From assembly GCA_036186865.1 (NCBI GenBank), contig AP025074.1:12052155-12116154 (forward strand): a stretch of 64,000 nt of DNA, in the 5' to 3' direction. The translations under genes and the position numbers were made by a program. Each line of letters opens with the position of its first letter. The stretch's first letter is position 1. This DNA comes from Eustoma russellianum. Its lineage: Eukaryota > Streptophyta > Magnoliopsida > Gentianales > Gentianaceae. Below the pieces are notes generated by a model, which searched no databases, had not been told where the DNA came from, and was given only the letters and a program-made list of their open reading frames with translations. This document shows, piece by piece, positions 20,100 to 31,402 of the stretch.

Positions 20100-20330
20100 C
20101 TAATCTGCCCATCCTTCGCTGCACTCACGGGTAGGGGCTCTAGGTCCATCCTCAATCCATTCTACCTTGTTCCCTGCAGCCTCTGGGAGGAAAAATAGGG
20201 GGGTGAGTGACAAAGTCACCAGCAAGTACACCATAAACAATCTTGCATTAAATGGAAAGTACACCCAAGAACCAAATCCCCAAAAATTTTGTCTCTTACC
20301 ATCATACATGTCTTTCCATTCAAATGCCAC
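20100..20330 (-). CDS. Conserved LTR peptide, gypsy 4 (76 codons)
   Basis: A 76-codon frame from an ATG at 20330 has a hydrophobic middle (MVYLLVTLSLTPLFFLPE) and an acidic tail, GNKVEWIEDGPRAP, ending GWAD. The tail and the end of the hydrophobic part align with gypsy 1 (VYLLATLSLTHLFF then GNEVEWIDDEPRVP). Among aligned identical residues, seven codons differ only at the third base. This suggests past selection on the protein. The N-terminal 30 codons have no counterpart, so the true start is uncertain. Confidence 0.5.
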   Translation of the reverse strand: MAFEWKDMYDGKRQNFWGFGSWVYFPFNARLFMVYLLVTLSLTPLFFLPEAAGNKVEWIEDGPRAPTRECSEGWAD

Positions 20331-20689
20331 TAAGGGAATAGAATCATCACTTAATCATAAAGGGAATAAGATCATAGCTTACATAACAACAACAATAAGA
20401 TCGTAACTTAGGTAACGAAAGATAACAAGGTCATAACCTAAGTAACCTTACATCTAGCATTTAACTAGCATCTCACCCTTCCGTCAATAGCCACTAAGGC
20501 AACAAAATCATAACTTAGTCACGAAGCACGTAGAGACACAACTCAGTGCATATAGACTCGACATCATGCTCATGACCATATGCAATGCGTATGATTATGC
20601 AAATGCAGTGCATAATGAAAACATGAAAATCTTTTCTTTCATTCATTCTTCCAAATCGTATTCGTCATAAAACAAGGAGTAGAGAGCCT

Positions 20690-21130
20690 TCAGATCTATT
20701 ATATCCGGATCTGAAAACGGTCTTACTTTCACAGGTCTATCATCTCCGGACCTGGACGGTCTTACTTTCACAGGTCTATCATCTTCGGGCCTGGACGGTC
20801 TTTCCTTCAGATCTATCATATCCGGATCTGAAAACGGTCTTACTTTCACAGGTCTATCATCTCCGGGCCTAGACGGTCTTTCCTTCAGCTCTATCATATC
20901 CGGATCTGAAAACGGTCTTACTTTCACAGGTCTATCATCTCCGGGCCTAGACGGTCATTCCTTCAAATCTATCATATCCGGATCTGAAAACAGTCTTACT
21001 TTCACAGGTCTATCATCTCCGGGCCTGGACGGTCTTTCCTTCAGATCTATCATATCCGAATCTGAAAACGGTCTTACTTTCACAGGTCTATGATCTCCGG
21101 GCCTGGACGGTCTTACTGTCAGATCACTTA
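20690..21130 (-). repeat. GC-rich minisatellite in gypsy 4 LTR
   Basis: Five to six units of about 78 bp, each a pair of related half-units: TCATATCCGGATCTGAAAAC then GGTCTTACTTTCACAGGTCT and CATCTCCGGGCCTGGACGGT on the plus strand. On the element strand the unit contains GTCCAGGCCCGGA, close to the gypsy 1 subrepeat core ATCCAGGCCCGGT. Open frames through it are repeat artefacts. Confidence 0.88.
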
Positions 21131-21839
21131 ACCCGGATCTGGCGGGTTCTTACTGGCCAAGTTCATACTCACACACGGTACCGGTGGGGAAGCGTTCTTT
21201 TAAAAACAAAAATCATCTTTTTGAAAACGCTTTTCATCTTTCTTTCGCATGAAATCAATGCCGTAAATCATGTAAGTGACGATGATGCAATGTATGACAT
21301 GCATTATGCGACTCGTGAACAAATGCATCATAACATGCATGCACGGACTTGTCTTTTAAACTGGAAAAACTGTCCAGCGATCACATTCTGTTCAAACAGC
21401 CTCGTGCTTATCAATTCATGCTCATATTCATAAACCCATGCCATACATATGCATAATGAAGGCTTGGACACATGCTATAAAAATTTCGTAACATTCCGAA
21501 ATGTCTAATGACCTCAAAACATCATACTATCATCAAAAGTACTGCTGAAATCAGCAGGGCAGTACCGCCTTACCTCAGTTTCGTGGGGCATAAAACCTTA
21601 TTCATTTTGATCCATCACCTGGAAAACATAGCTAATTTACCAAGAAACAATATTCATAAGGCTAAACATCAGATTCAAGCCTAAATGATCAAGATCGAAG
21701 CCTTACAACTTAAGACATTAAACTGTCCTATTTTCCAGTTTTATACCACTAACTTCAACTCAGTTGTTAACCATCAAAATGGTGGTTTTATGCTGGTTTC
21801 TTTACATGAACATGTACATCTATGCCTTAAGTAATTACC

Positions 21840-22870
21840 ATACAACTTCCAAGGCAACCCAATAAGTTTAAGGGGGTCATCTAATTACTTTTCCAAACTG
21901 GGTACATGCAGAAACTGGAATGACCAGTTGTATCACGAAATTAATTGTGACCAAACCACAACTCTTTTACCAAAATTCCAACTCATAGATGTCATAAACA
22001 CATCAAACTGTCATCATACCAAAAATCAGCTCATTTGAACATTCCTAAGGTGTATTTTCGAGCCACACAACTTACTACTCAAATATGTTCTGTTCCAGCA
22101 ACTCTGTTTGAGCAGTTTTACCAAAAACTTCATTAAGCATAATCCACAACTCTTTTTACTAAAATTCAAACTCACACATTAACTACACATATCAGGCTAT
22201 CACCATACCAAAAATTAGCCTATTTTAACACTCTTAAGGTTCGTTTTTAGGTCGTACAACATGCAACATAAAACTGTTCAGTTCCAGTACTTCTGTCTGA
22301 CCAACCCTTACTAAAAATTTCATTAAGGACAAACCACAACTCCTTTTAGTGAAATTCCAAATCCCACACTTACTATACACATAAGGCTATCATCATACCA
22401 AAAATGAGATCATTTGAACCTTCCTAAGGTTCATTTTCAGGTCTTTCAACACGACACATAAATCTGCCCAGCTCCAGTATTTCTGGATGACCAACTCTTA
22501 CTAAAAATTGGATTAAGGACAAACCACAAATCCTTTTATCAAAATTCCAACTCTCACACTTGTACACACATAAGGCTATCATCATACCAAAAATTAGTCA
22601 ATTTGAACATTCCTAAGGTTCATTTTCAGGTCATGCAACACGTCACACTGTTCTGCCCAGTTCCAGTAATTTTATCTTGAGCAGTTTTACCAAAAGATTT
22701 ATTAAAACTAAATCATAACTCTGTTTACTGCAATTCCAACTCTCAATTCTACTACACACATAGAGATAGTGTCATGCCAAAAATTATCTTAATTGAACAC
22801 TTCTAAGGTTCGTTCTCAGGTCACACAATCAGCTACACCAATCTGTCCAGCTCCAGTAGTTTCAGCACTT
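21840..22870 (-). repeat. Diverged tandem repeats of about 190 bp in gypsy 4 LTR
   Basis: The pattern CCAAAAATnA...TGAACnTTCCTAAGGT recurs near 22019, 22205, 22398, 22586 and 22777, a spacing of 186-193 bp. Each unit also repeats ACCACAACTC and a GTTCCAGTA run. Units are diverged, so this is an old expansion. A single homologous unit is visible in the gypsy 1 LTR (about 4900-5040). Confidence 0.78.
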
Positions 22871-24039
22871 CTTCACTTTTTATTGTTCAAGCATTCTTCA
22901 ACCAACTTCATTCCTTAAGATGACTTACTATACATCAAATACACATTTAAACATAGTTATTTCAAGTCTCATAACTCATTTTAGGCTACACATAACTCAT
23001 ACCAACATCCTTGCCATTTACACTTAGAACATGTCACTTTTCATACCACCACTTTTCTTTTAACAACTAGTTTTCATGTCTTGTTCTTAGAATCTTCAAC
23101 TAAGATTCTTAGCCTAAAAATGGCTAGTCATTCAAGCATGCACTTCACAAATAAGGCAAGATTGGCTAGAGTATACTTGCCTCTTTGAACCCTAGAGCTT
23201 TTCCTTAGCTTGAGCCTTGGTTGAAATGGAGTGAAGTCTTCCTCCAACTTCAACATGTGTAGCACGGTTTTGAGATGAGAAAAGGTTGAACATTAGTTAC
23301 TACCTTAAATTAAGAAACAACTATATTGAGGCTATGATTTTCTTACCAAAATGAAGCTTGAATGGAGCTTGAAGATGAAGACAGCCTTGACACTCCTAGC
23401 TCCTACTATGGCCGAACTATGTGATGAAGATAGGATTGTTCAAGTGCTCAATGAATCTTGAATGGTTTGCTTAAGTGAGTTCTTGAGAGTGTTTGATAAT
23501 CCAAGATGAAGAAGAGATTCTTGGATGTCTTGAAGATGAAGGTGAGCTTCTTGGATAATCCAAGACAGCTTCAAGGGGGGAGGAGGAGGGAGGGGGCGTT
23601 CCATAAAGGGGGTCAAGGGAACAAGATTTTTCCAATGTGCATAGAAAGCTAGGATGTCTCCCTTGTGTCTTGAACTTTGACTAACTTGGTCTCCTATGCC
23701 TACAATTTCTTTTCATTTTCTATTTTCTTTCTTTTGTTTCTTGTCTTATTTTGTTTCCAAGACATCTTATTAGGTTTTAAATATACAATATGTATATCAC
23801 CTAAAGTATATATATATTATCTTTTATATGTATAACCATGTGTATACATATGATTTCTAATATTTGTATAATGCATTTCTACTATATATATCTCATATAA
23901 CCATATATACATAGCTATACAAAATAATAGTCATTTTATTAGGAAAGGCCATATTGCCGATTTTTGTGTGTATGTACATATATGCTTGTAGAAATTTTTT
24001 ACATAAGCATATCGAACATATTTTAAATAATCATTTTTT

Positions 24040-24240
24040 TATATCTTAACATACATACCATCTATGTATATACACCTTTCGTGTACCCGTAAATATACTT
24101 CTACATATTATATACACGCCTATATACACATATACATTATATACACGCATATATATACCAATACATACATATATATACACTTTTATATACACGCATATAC
24201 ATATATCTATACATACATATGTATATCATATAAAAGTTAG
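24040..24240. repeat. AT-rich microsatellite (TATATACACG-type)
   Basis: Interspersed TATATA, TACACGCATA and ACATATAC runs within the gypsy 4 LTR. Nothing else is seen in it. Confidence 0.8.
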
Positions 24241-24409
24241 ATTTGTATATATCCTTGAAGGAAATTCTTGAGAGTTGAATGTTCTAGAGTTTCTTTGAAG
24301 AAAGTTTTCTCCCCTTGGTTTAAGGAGGTGCAGCCGTTGGTTAATGTGAGAGGCTAAGGAGTTTTCCTTAGCTTAGTTATGCTAATTAACCTTGGTTATT
24401 TTTTAACTA

Positions 24410-24585
24410 TCCAAGGTTACTTTAAGGCAACTATAGTTACTTTATTCCAACTATAGTTACTTTATGTCAACTATAGTTACTTTATGTCAACTATAGTAAC
24501 TTTATGCCAACTATAGTTACTTTATGTCAACTATAGTTACTTTATGGCTAACCTAGGTTACTTTATCCAACTAGAGTTATTTCCT
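24410..24585 (-). repeat. 20-bp tandem array, unit AACTATAGTTACTTTATGTC
   Basis: About eight units in the 5' part of the gypsy 4 LTR (roughly 600 bp from its start on the element strand). Each unit contains the 10-bp palindrome AACTATAGTT; outer units are more diverged. The location, upstream of where LTR transcription would start, fits an enhancer-like array, but this is inference. Confidence 0.88.
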
Positions 24586-25150
24586 TAACCTTGTAGTAAA
24601 TACCGAGTAACCATGGTAATGCTCTTGGTCAACCATGGGGGGCGGTTTCGACTCCTTGGGGGGAAACTTTACCATGCTTAATTTCTCTCCAAATGAGTTT
24701 AATAAGAAGCCATGTGGGTATTTGCCCCCTTTTTAATTATTTTCCTTTCCTTGTTTTAAAATAAAATTAGGAAATTCTCAATTTTCCTTGGGCTAAGGCC
24801 GAAATTCTCCAATAATTGGGGAAAGAATTGCCCACTACTTACATTCCTTAATTTTTATTTGGGCTTATTTTAGGGAGGCCCTTAAGATTAAACTCTCCTA
24901 TAATTTGGGAAAAACCCCTTTAAGACCCTTTTTAAACCTTGTGGCCGAAATTTTCTTAAGCCTTTGGGAACGAATTGGCCACCTCATATAGTCCCTAACT
25001 CACGCTTGAATTGATTATATCATTTGCTTATCTTACTAAAATGAAAGAATCACTAAGGAAACTTAGTGAAAGATGCTTGAAGGATACCACTTTATTATTT
25101 CACTTATATGAGTCTTCAAGTACTATATGACTTTTCGGCGGGGTACAACA

Positions 25151-25376
25151 AATATACTTTCAGTATATGAGCTTTGATCATAAACTTCATCAATTTCTTC
25201 AGTTACCATTGTAACATAGGAAGGCCTATTATCCTCCTTTTTCTGAGAAGCTTTATAAGCTAAAAATTCTTTGTATAACTTTTCATCATCTTTTTTAGTA
25301 TTACTCGAAGATGAAGATGCAATATTTGCAGAAACCAATCTTTGTTGACCAATTTGGCCAAGTAGTTCACCACCTC
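25151..25376 (-). pseudogene. Endogenous caulimovirid: C-terminal end of polyprotein, distal part
   Basis: This 226-bp piece lies between gypsy 4 (left) and gypsy 3 (right). It reads on the minus strand as a Ser/Lys/Glu-rich tail without stops. The ACCTC duplication of gypsy 3 flanks it, and its frame is continuous with the Gly/Arg-rich C-terminal region at 37028-37115. So it is the same viral copy, split by an 11.7 kb insertion. The remainder of the viral sequence must lie beyond gypsy 4, off the left edge. Confidence 0.8.
25372..25376. other. Target-site duplication of gypsy 3, left copy (ACCTC)
   Basis: ACCTC precedes TGTTACAACCG and is repeated at 37028-37032 after the 3' LTR. This fixes gypsy 3 as an insertion into the pararetrovirus. 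Confidence 0.95.
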
Positions 25377-26749
25377 TGTTACAACCGTGAAAAATAAATA
25401 AATAAAGAAATAAATATAATAATAATAATAGGAGGATAAAGATAAAAGAAAAGAAAGGAAAATTACCTAATCTAAAATATTCAAGATAACTACACTATCT
25501 TATCTCTATAAATTATTCCATCAAAATACCTAAAATCTCTCCCCTAATCAAAATAAAATCCCCCAACCCCCATATCTAAAAGCAACACATACTTCAAAAA
25601 AAGGGGAGAAGAACGGCTGTGAGGGAGAGGGAGGAAAAGAGAGAAAAAAAAAGAAAAAAAAAGGAGAGAAGAAGAAGACTAACGCGGTCTCCAAATCCGA
25701 GTTCCAATCCGTCTAAATTGTTCGTTTTAGTGTCAATCAGGTAGGTGCCTCTTCCTCCCTCAAATGGGTACAATCCATGCATGCTTTGATGGTTTTTTTT
25801 TATGTGATTCATTGCTTTTATTTGTATTAGATGTAGATTTGTATTTGTTTATATTCGAAAAAGCATGAGGTAATTATTTTATTGCTACAATGTGCTTGTA
25901 TGTGTTTGAACTTGGGTGGTAGGATTTGATTGAACCAAAAATAACCTTGAAAGAAATTGAAAAGTGGAAAATTTTCATATTATGAGACTCTTAAAAGTTA
26001 GTGTTTTGGCCTTAGAATAGGTTCATCTAGCCCGGAATAGGTTGAGATTTGGTTGGAAGTCGAAAAAGGGTCTGACGGACGCGTTTCAGGGGGTGGCGCG
26101 TGGGACCCACGCGCGGCCCCTGGAGGCGCGTCCGGACACGTGCTGACGTGTCCACTCCCAAAAGTTGCGTCTCGTTATAACGAGTCCAACGCAACTGGTT
26201 TGAGATCAATCGGAGTTAAAACGAAGATTTTATGAAGGTTAGAAGGAAATAGAAAAAAAAATTAAAAAAAAAGAAAATGCTGTTGGACCGGCCAGGCTGC
26301 CGGACCGGACCAGATGGCCAGCGGACCGGACCAGGTAGCAGGCCGGCCCAAACCGGAAAAAAAATCTGGAAATTAATTTCTGAAATAATAAATAATAAAT
26401 AATTAATTAAAATTAGTTTAAAATTCCAGAAAAATATATTTAATTATCAGAAAATTCTAAATAAATTCCAGAAAATATAAAAGGTTAAAATTAAATTATT
26501 TTTACTTAATTTCTGAATTTTAGTAAATGTAAATAATTAAAAAAAATTAGTAGTAAATGGAATTAATTAAGGAAAAATCAGTAGAAAATTCTAGAAAATT
26601 AATACAAGCTAAGAAAAAATAAGGGGATGTTAAATAACAACTTTCCAATATTCAAAAATTTTACGAATCCAAATATTGAGTGCCGGAGTTGGTGAGGATG
26701 GGCGTACGGGCCCCAGGCGACCTTTGCTGTTGCATTCATGGCGCGTGCA

Positions 26750-26860
26750 TTGCATGAGGTATACTGTGTCTATAGGGCGTAGGTATCGGGATGACTTACC
26801 GTGTCTATAGGGCACCGGGGTCATGAGACATACTGCGTCTATAGGGCGTGGGTGTCCAAA
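26750..26860 (+). repeat. GTCTATAGGGC direct repeats in gypsy 3 5' LTR
   Basis: Three units of about 40 bp share TACTGCGTCTATAGGGC or a close variant. The matching block in the 3' LTR is at about 36239-36345. Its position ahead of the peptide box parallels the subrepeat blocks of the other gypsy LTRs, although its sequence differs. Confidence 0.78.
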
Positions 26861-27042
26861 CGGCAAGTGGTGGCTAGAGACCACGACGCTGGATTTAGGA
26901 CCCGGGGGCATGCATTGCATATAGGTCTAGGGGCATATTGCATGACATGATTCTCGTTGCGTGTGACACGTTGATTGAGCATGTATCACGTACTTGCGCA
27001 TTTTTATGTGGAGTGCTCTAATTATCGCACTTACTTTATCTT

Positions 27043-27258
27043 ATGTGGTTTTATCTTATATTTATGTGCTATGTGGTTATATCATATCTATGTGCTATGT
27101 GGCTATATCATTTTGGTATGTACGTTTTGTATTTGTTTGAGGCAGGCATCTACTGGGTGATTTCTGTCACTCACCCCTACTTCACAGGTGAGCCGGATGA
27201 GGACTACGAGTGCATCTTCATTGAGGACGGGATGGACATAGCAGAGTGGGCTGGTTGA
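27043..27258 (+). CDS. Conserved LTR peptide, gypsy 3 5' LTR (71 codons)
   Basis: A 71-codon frame has an aromatic/hydrophobic N-terminal part and an acidic tail, GEPDEDYECIFIEDGMD, ending AEWAG. The tail matches gypsy 2 (GEPDYELIFIEDDGEWAQW). Of the aligned identical residues, P, Y, I, F, I and E differ only at third positions, and one residue differs. A pyrimidine-rich run ending ACAG precedes GEP as in the other families, so the hydrophobic part may be non-coding and GEP the start of an exon. The function is unknown. Confidence 0.5.
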   Translation: MWFYLIFMCYVVISYLCAMWLYHFGMYVLYLFEAGIYWVISVTHPYFTGEPDEDYECIFIEDGMDIAEWAG

Positions 27259-27541
27259 GAGCTGCAGCCAGGATATGAGGGACTCTGCAGCTGTTTTGTT
27301 CTTAGTTATACTTTGAGGATTTTCCACATACTACTTTACTACTTTTATTCCCAGAATTTTTATTTAGCAATGTAATGACGGTTACTGGAGTTTAATATAT
27401 GTTATGGTTTACGTTTCCGTGAAAAAATTTCTACGTCATTTTGACAAGTAAGAGATTGATTCGACGCTTTGTATTCTCCTTAGTGAGATACGGCGGGTGC
27501 ACTGTTCCCGATGTTAGAGCTCGGAAGCGGGGCGCTACAGG

Positions 27542-27554
27542 TGGTATCAGAGCC
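27542..27554 (+). other. Primer binding site, initiator tRNA-Met (gypsy 3)
   Basis: TGGTATCAGAGCC, two bases after the 5' LTR end. Confidence 0.94.
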
Positions 27555-27605
27555 GAGGCTTCAGATCCGCCTCGGAAATGCAGGATTAACTAGATCACTA
27601 GACAT

Positions 27606-30600
27606 TGTAGGATCTGCAAGGCACCACTAGAAGGGGGGGTTGAATAGTGGGTGCGGAAAATGTGGTTTTTAAAACTTGTTTAACCTAAACAATTCAACTT
27701 CTGAAAACAGTTTCTGTTTTCAGAACCAGTTTTAAAACGTTTTGAAAACTAAGTTTTAGGCCTTCCAAAATTCTGAAATTTGGAGAGAACTTAGACTCAG
27801 ATGTTATGAGTATCTCCTAAAAATTTCAGATTTAAATTCAACCTCTAACCCCTTGAAACTTCGTTGGAGGTCAGATTGCGCAAATCTGCCAGAACCGATA
27901 CACTTATTTGAAAATTTAATTTCTATTTGTACACAACTCCAAATGCTCTGAAAATTTAACCACTAACCCCTTATATGTTATATTTAAATGGGTTGAAACA
28001 GTTTTGAAAAATTCTTTTGGGAAGTTAGTCAAATACAATCAAAGTCTCAACCTTTGCAAGCCTGAAAATCAGACTGTACTAGTCTCAGAACTTTGGCCGG
28101 TTGAATGACTTATACTTGTCCAAAAGGGTTGAAACTTACGCCAAAAGAACCCTAGAATGTGTGGTTATATTTTCTGAAAGTTTCGTGATTTTTGAAATTC
28201 GTTTACTATTTTTATGAACGTGATTAAAAACAGTAAACAGTGCTGAAACAGAAAATCAGTGCTGAAAGTAAATGACACCAAGAATTTTATACTGGTTCGG
28301 TTATCAACAACCTACTCCAGTCTTCAAGGAACACCTTCCTTGGTTCACACTAATCACACAACTCAAAAACACCTTACCACAGGGTTGATAGAGTTACACC
28401 TAACTCCAACCCTTTACAAACCTTGTACAGTGAATACAATTTGCACGAACACCACCACCTCGCAAGAATGAAGATTGATCACACCTTGATCAATCTTTTA
28501 CAAAGATATGGAATATGTGGTGGTCTATATCAAGCCTATTCAAGATTGAAAGATATGAATACAATAGGCTTACAAGAAGAAAGAAAGAAAGAGAATGTAG
28601 AAGAAGAAGGCTAGAACACTTTTGATCTTTGAATGTGCAACTCTTGTTCTTGTTCTTGTTTTGCTCTTCTTCCTTCCTTTTTAACATGTAATGGCCGACC
28701 CCTATTGCTCTTCCCCCTCTTGAAAATTGTCTTCTAAGTCCTTGGGAGAATGTAAGACATCATTGTGACATGATCTTGCTTACTTGGCACCTTCTTATTG
28801 GATGATCATTTAACCTTTGCTTACTTGGCACTTTATGATTGGTTGAATGTTGTCATCATTTGATGACTAGGAAAATCTGAGAATAACACTTAAAACATGT
28901 GCCAAAATCATCATAAAATAATTTCCATAATTTACAAGATCATCACATAAATTAAGCAAGACAATTTTCTCCAAAATATGATGAAAATTTCGGCCATTAT
29001 GTCTCTTGCACATGCTGAAATTTCAGCATGTGTAACATTCACTTTTTGTTCAAAATATTGCCTATTTTGCATTGATTTAATCCAAGAAATCAAATGATAA
29101 TTCAATCACCATTTAGTATGCAATATTGTCATCTTTTATGGAATAAAAATTAGTCACTAATAAGGCCTTAAAAACGCCTAGATGCATTGCACACATGCTG
29201 AAATTTTCAGCATGTGTGATATCCAAGAATATCACTTTCTTTATTCCATAAAATATTTAAAACACTTCCAAATTGTCTTATAATTAATCCATCTTAATCA
29301 AGACACAAAATTTGAGCCATTAAGGTGAGAAAATCGCCCATGTTAATGCACACATGCTGAAATTTTCAGCATGTGTTACAAATGTGACATTGTTTGAAAT
29401 GTTACCTTGTGTAGCTCCTTCCTTTATGTCACCAACAATGTATGATTGATTCTTGACCAATCAATATGCCAACAAGGCTCCACATATGCTCCATCTCAGC
29501 TGTAGGGACGTGTATATATGTATATGCATGTGCTGAATTTCATTTTTGCTAACTTTGTAAAATAGTACACATTTAATAATACACACATGTAATATTCCAA
29601 TCAGCCCTTAATTTAATTTTCTAGAATACTTTAAGATGTATATCATATGTAAAAAGTGTCTAGATACGTGTCACATGATGTACAAGAAAAACGTTCCATG
29701 TTATGTGCGTAGAAAACCGAATTTTCGATATTTATCGATTACCCGATTTTTCTCTAATTTAAATTCCAACTTTTGCACATGTTATATATATTATATTATA
29801 CGTAATATATATAATATATACTATAAATCTCAGCACTTGGCTGGTCTAAAGTGGTACCATTAACATGTGACAAAATTAAACTTGGAATCTTCACATTTTG
29901 GCCTTAATGTGGGGTGATATGTGTGTGCCAACATGGAAAGTATTTTTGGCTGAACATATGGTCATGTGCACAAAATTTTTATCACTTTTTGAAGTATAGG
30001 GGCTGGCCATTTATTTATGGCAAGTACGTGACACGTTGGCGAAGTTTCGGTATTCGCCCGATACGACAATTTTCGGTTTAGAACCTTTTATCGTGTCGTA
30101 TTTAATTTGTCATCACCATATCTTATATCATATGATATAAGACCTGAATATACTCATAAATATGAGTTAAGTATAGTGGTGTGACGTTAACATACGTACG
30201 TGAAATATATAACGTGTCGGTAGTACGTTGGAATACATGTGTATGTGCCTTTTTCAAAAAATCTGAAAATATATGTAATATATATGTATATGGCGTGTCA
30301 CATTAAAGAGGGGAGGAGGATAAAACTTTCCTTCCTTAGCTTTGTTGCCTTTGTGCCTTTTTCAAATGTGGCTTCCTTTAATGAACTACTTAGTTTAATA
30401 AACTAAGTACTTCACTTAATGAACTAGTTTAGTTCATTAATGGTGGCACCTGAAAATAGCATAAACACAACAAATGTTTGCCATATGATGTAAGCTTTAA
30501 CGCTTCATGGCTCGTTAGTACGGCAACATAATATATAAGCTAAATAAGGCAAGTAATAGCAATGTATGATGCATACATGTATATATATCATGCACGTTTA

Positions 30601-30669
30601 TGCTATGTTCGTTTTTATGCACATTTAAATCATGTATTTGAAAATCACTCAAACCCCTTTTTCTCTACA
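27606..30669 (-). mobile_element. Solo SIRE-like LTR (copy C)
   Basis: 3064 bp, reading TGTAGGATCTGC...TTCTCTACA on the plus strand, i.e. the inverse of LTR copy A end to end. It is flanked by GACAT on both sides (27601-27605 and 30670-30674). One LTR with a duplication and no internal sequence is the product of recombination between the two LTRs of a full insertion. It contains three ATGCTGAAA/TTTCAGCAT inverted repeats near 29009, 29191 and 29348. Short frames in it are not genes. Confidence 0.96.
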
Positions 30670-30882
30670 GACATAAGTTACGATCTTTTGTAAAATGACG
30701 ATTTTAGCCCTAATAAACGAAGTAGACTTAAGAGATGATTTTAGACCTAAGTTATGATCGGGTTATGGGAGGTGTGTGTCGATGGTGAGCTTTTCTTGTC
30801 TAATTATCTATTTATCCGCGTTCCACCTTTCAACTTATTATCGACAAATCTGTATTCGTTTCATGAACTCAAATTCCGGATA

Positions 30883-31400
30883 ATGCCTCCACGACGCGAG
30901 CCGCCAGCTGGAAACGGAGGACACGATGGCGATGATCATCAGGGTCAGGGAACCATTCCTCAGGTCCTGGCAGATACCCTGGCCACGCTGACTACATTGA
31001 TGGCCCAACAGCAGATACAGATGGCTCACCTACAGAAGCAGCACCACCCCAGGGGGCTTCAATTTTTCTACCAGAAGATGCAGAACTGCCAGATACCTAT
31101 GTTCAGGGGTACAACACGACCAGAGGAGCAGAGATCTGGCTCAAGAATGTGTATAAGCAGTTGAGGTTGATGCAGGTTCCGGATGGCCTAAAGGTTGATG
31201 TGGTTGTACCATTCTTAGAGTGTGATACCGAGCAATGGTAGCAGTGTGTGACATGCAGGCTGACTCCACCGCCGACATGGACTCAGTTTAAGGAGGAATA
31301 CCAGAAGCACTCTATTCCAGAGAGTGCCTTACACCAACACAAGCACTCCCTCCATCATCAAGTCAGATGCAATAGAAGGTAAAGGGACGGACCAACGCTC
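30883..31400 (+). pseudogene. gag: Gypsy 3 gag, truncated
   Basis: The ATG at 30883 starts MPPRREPPAGNGG, like the gypsy 2 gag start (MPPRRDN). The capsid pattern FFYQKMQ...MFRGTTRPEE is followed by a frameshift, then FLECDTEQW with a stop in place of the next Trp (near 31240). After IPESALHQH the sequence jumps to the short linker just before protease, so the rest of capsid, the basic linker and all zinc knuckles are deleted. It cannot make a functional Gag. Confidence 0.85.
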
Positions 31401-31402
31401 GT

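Larger units (their letters stand above)
18222..25150 (-). mobile_element. Gypsy 4: non-autonomous chromovirus relative with very long LTR (partial in window)
   Basis: It reads right to left: a 5349-bp 5' LTR (25150 down to 19802), a tRNA-Met primer site, 1.4 kb of internal sequence, a polypurine tract, then the first 176 bp of the 3' LTR. There the SIRE complex is inserted, probably with duplication TTGGC. The internal part has only a decayed gag segment and the end of a chromodomain, so protease to integrase are gone. It matches the idea of a large-LTR, gag-only derivative moved in trans. It is itself inserted in the pararetrovirus at 25151. Confidence 0.87.
19802..25150 (-). repeat. Gypsy 4 5' LTR, 5.35 kb
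   Basis: On the element strand it starts TGTTGTACCCCGCC and ends GGGGCGCCACA. From 5' to 3' it contains a 20-bp tandem array (24410-24585), an AT-rich microsatellite stretch (24040-24240), several diverged units of about 190 bp (about 21840-22870), a GC-rich minisatellite (20690-21130), the acidic peptide box (20103-20183) and the shared terminal module (19838-19849). I see no inserted element with its own ends inside, so the length seems due mainly to internal repeat growth. Confidence 0.85.
25377..27539 (+). repeat. Gypsy 3 5' LTR
   Basis: 2163 bp, TGTTACAACCG to GGGCGCTACA. It contains GC-rich direct repeats built on GTCTATAGGGC (about 26750-26860), the acidic peptide box (27187-27258) and the terminal module (27490-27501). 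Differences from the 3' LTR are mostly substitutions plus small length changes in A-runs. Confidence 0.95.

Noticed and set aside
20643..20927. Repeated Arg/Pro-rich frame (94 codons) in the gypsy 4 LTR
   Set aside because: It is a by-product of the 78-bp minisatellite, which happens to be open because the unit is a multiple of three.
25594..25812. 72-codon frame with a Leu/Phe-rich end in the gypsy 3 LTR
   Set aside because: It comes from a GA-rich tract on the opposite strand of the element; not conserved in other families.
28259..28614. Short frames in the solo SIRE LTR
   Set aside because: The homologous places in LTR A and B read on the opposite strand, without conserved frames; no synonymous pattern is visible.
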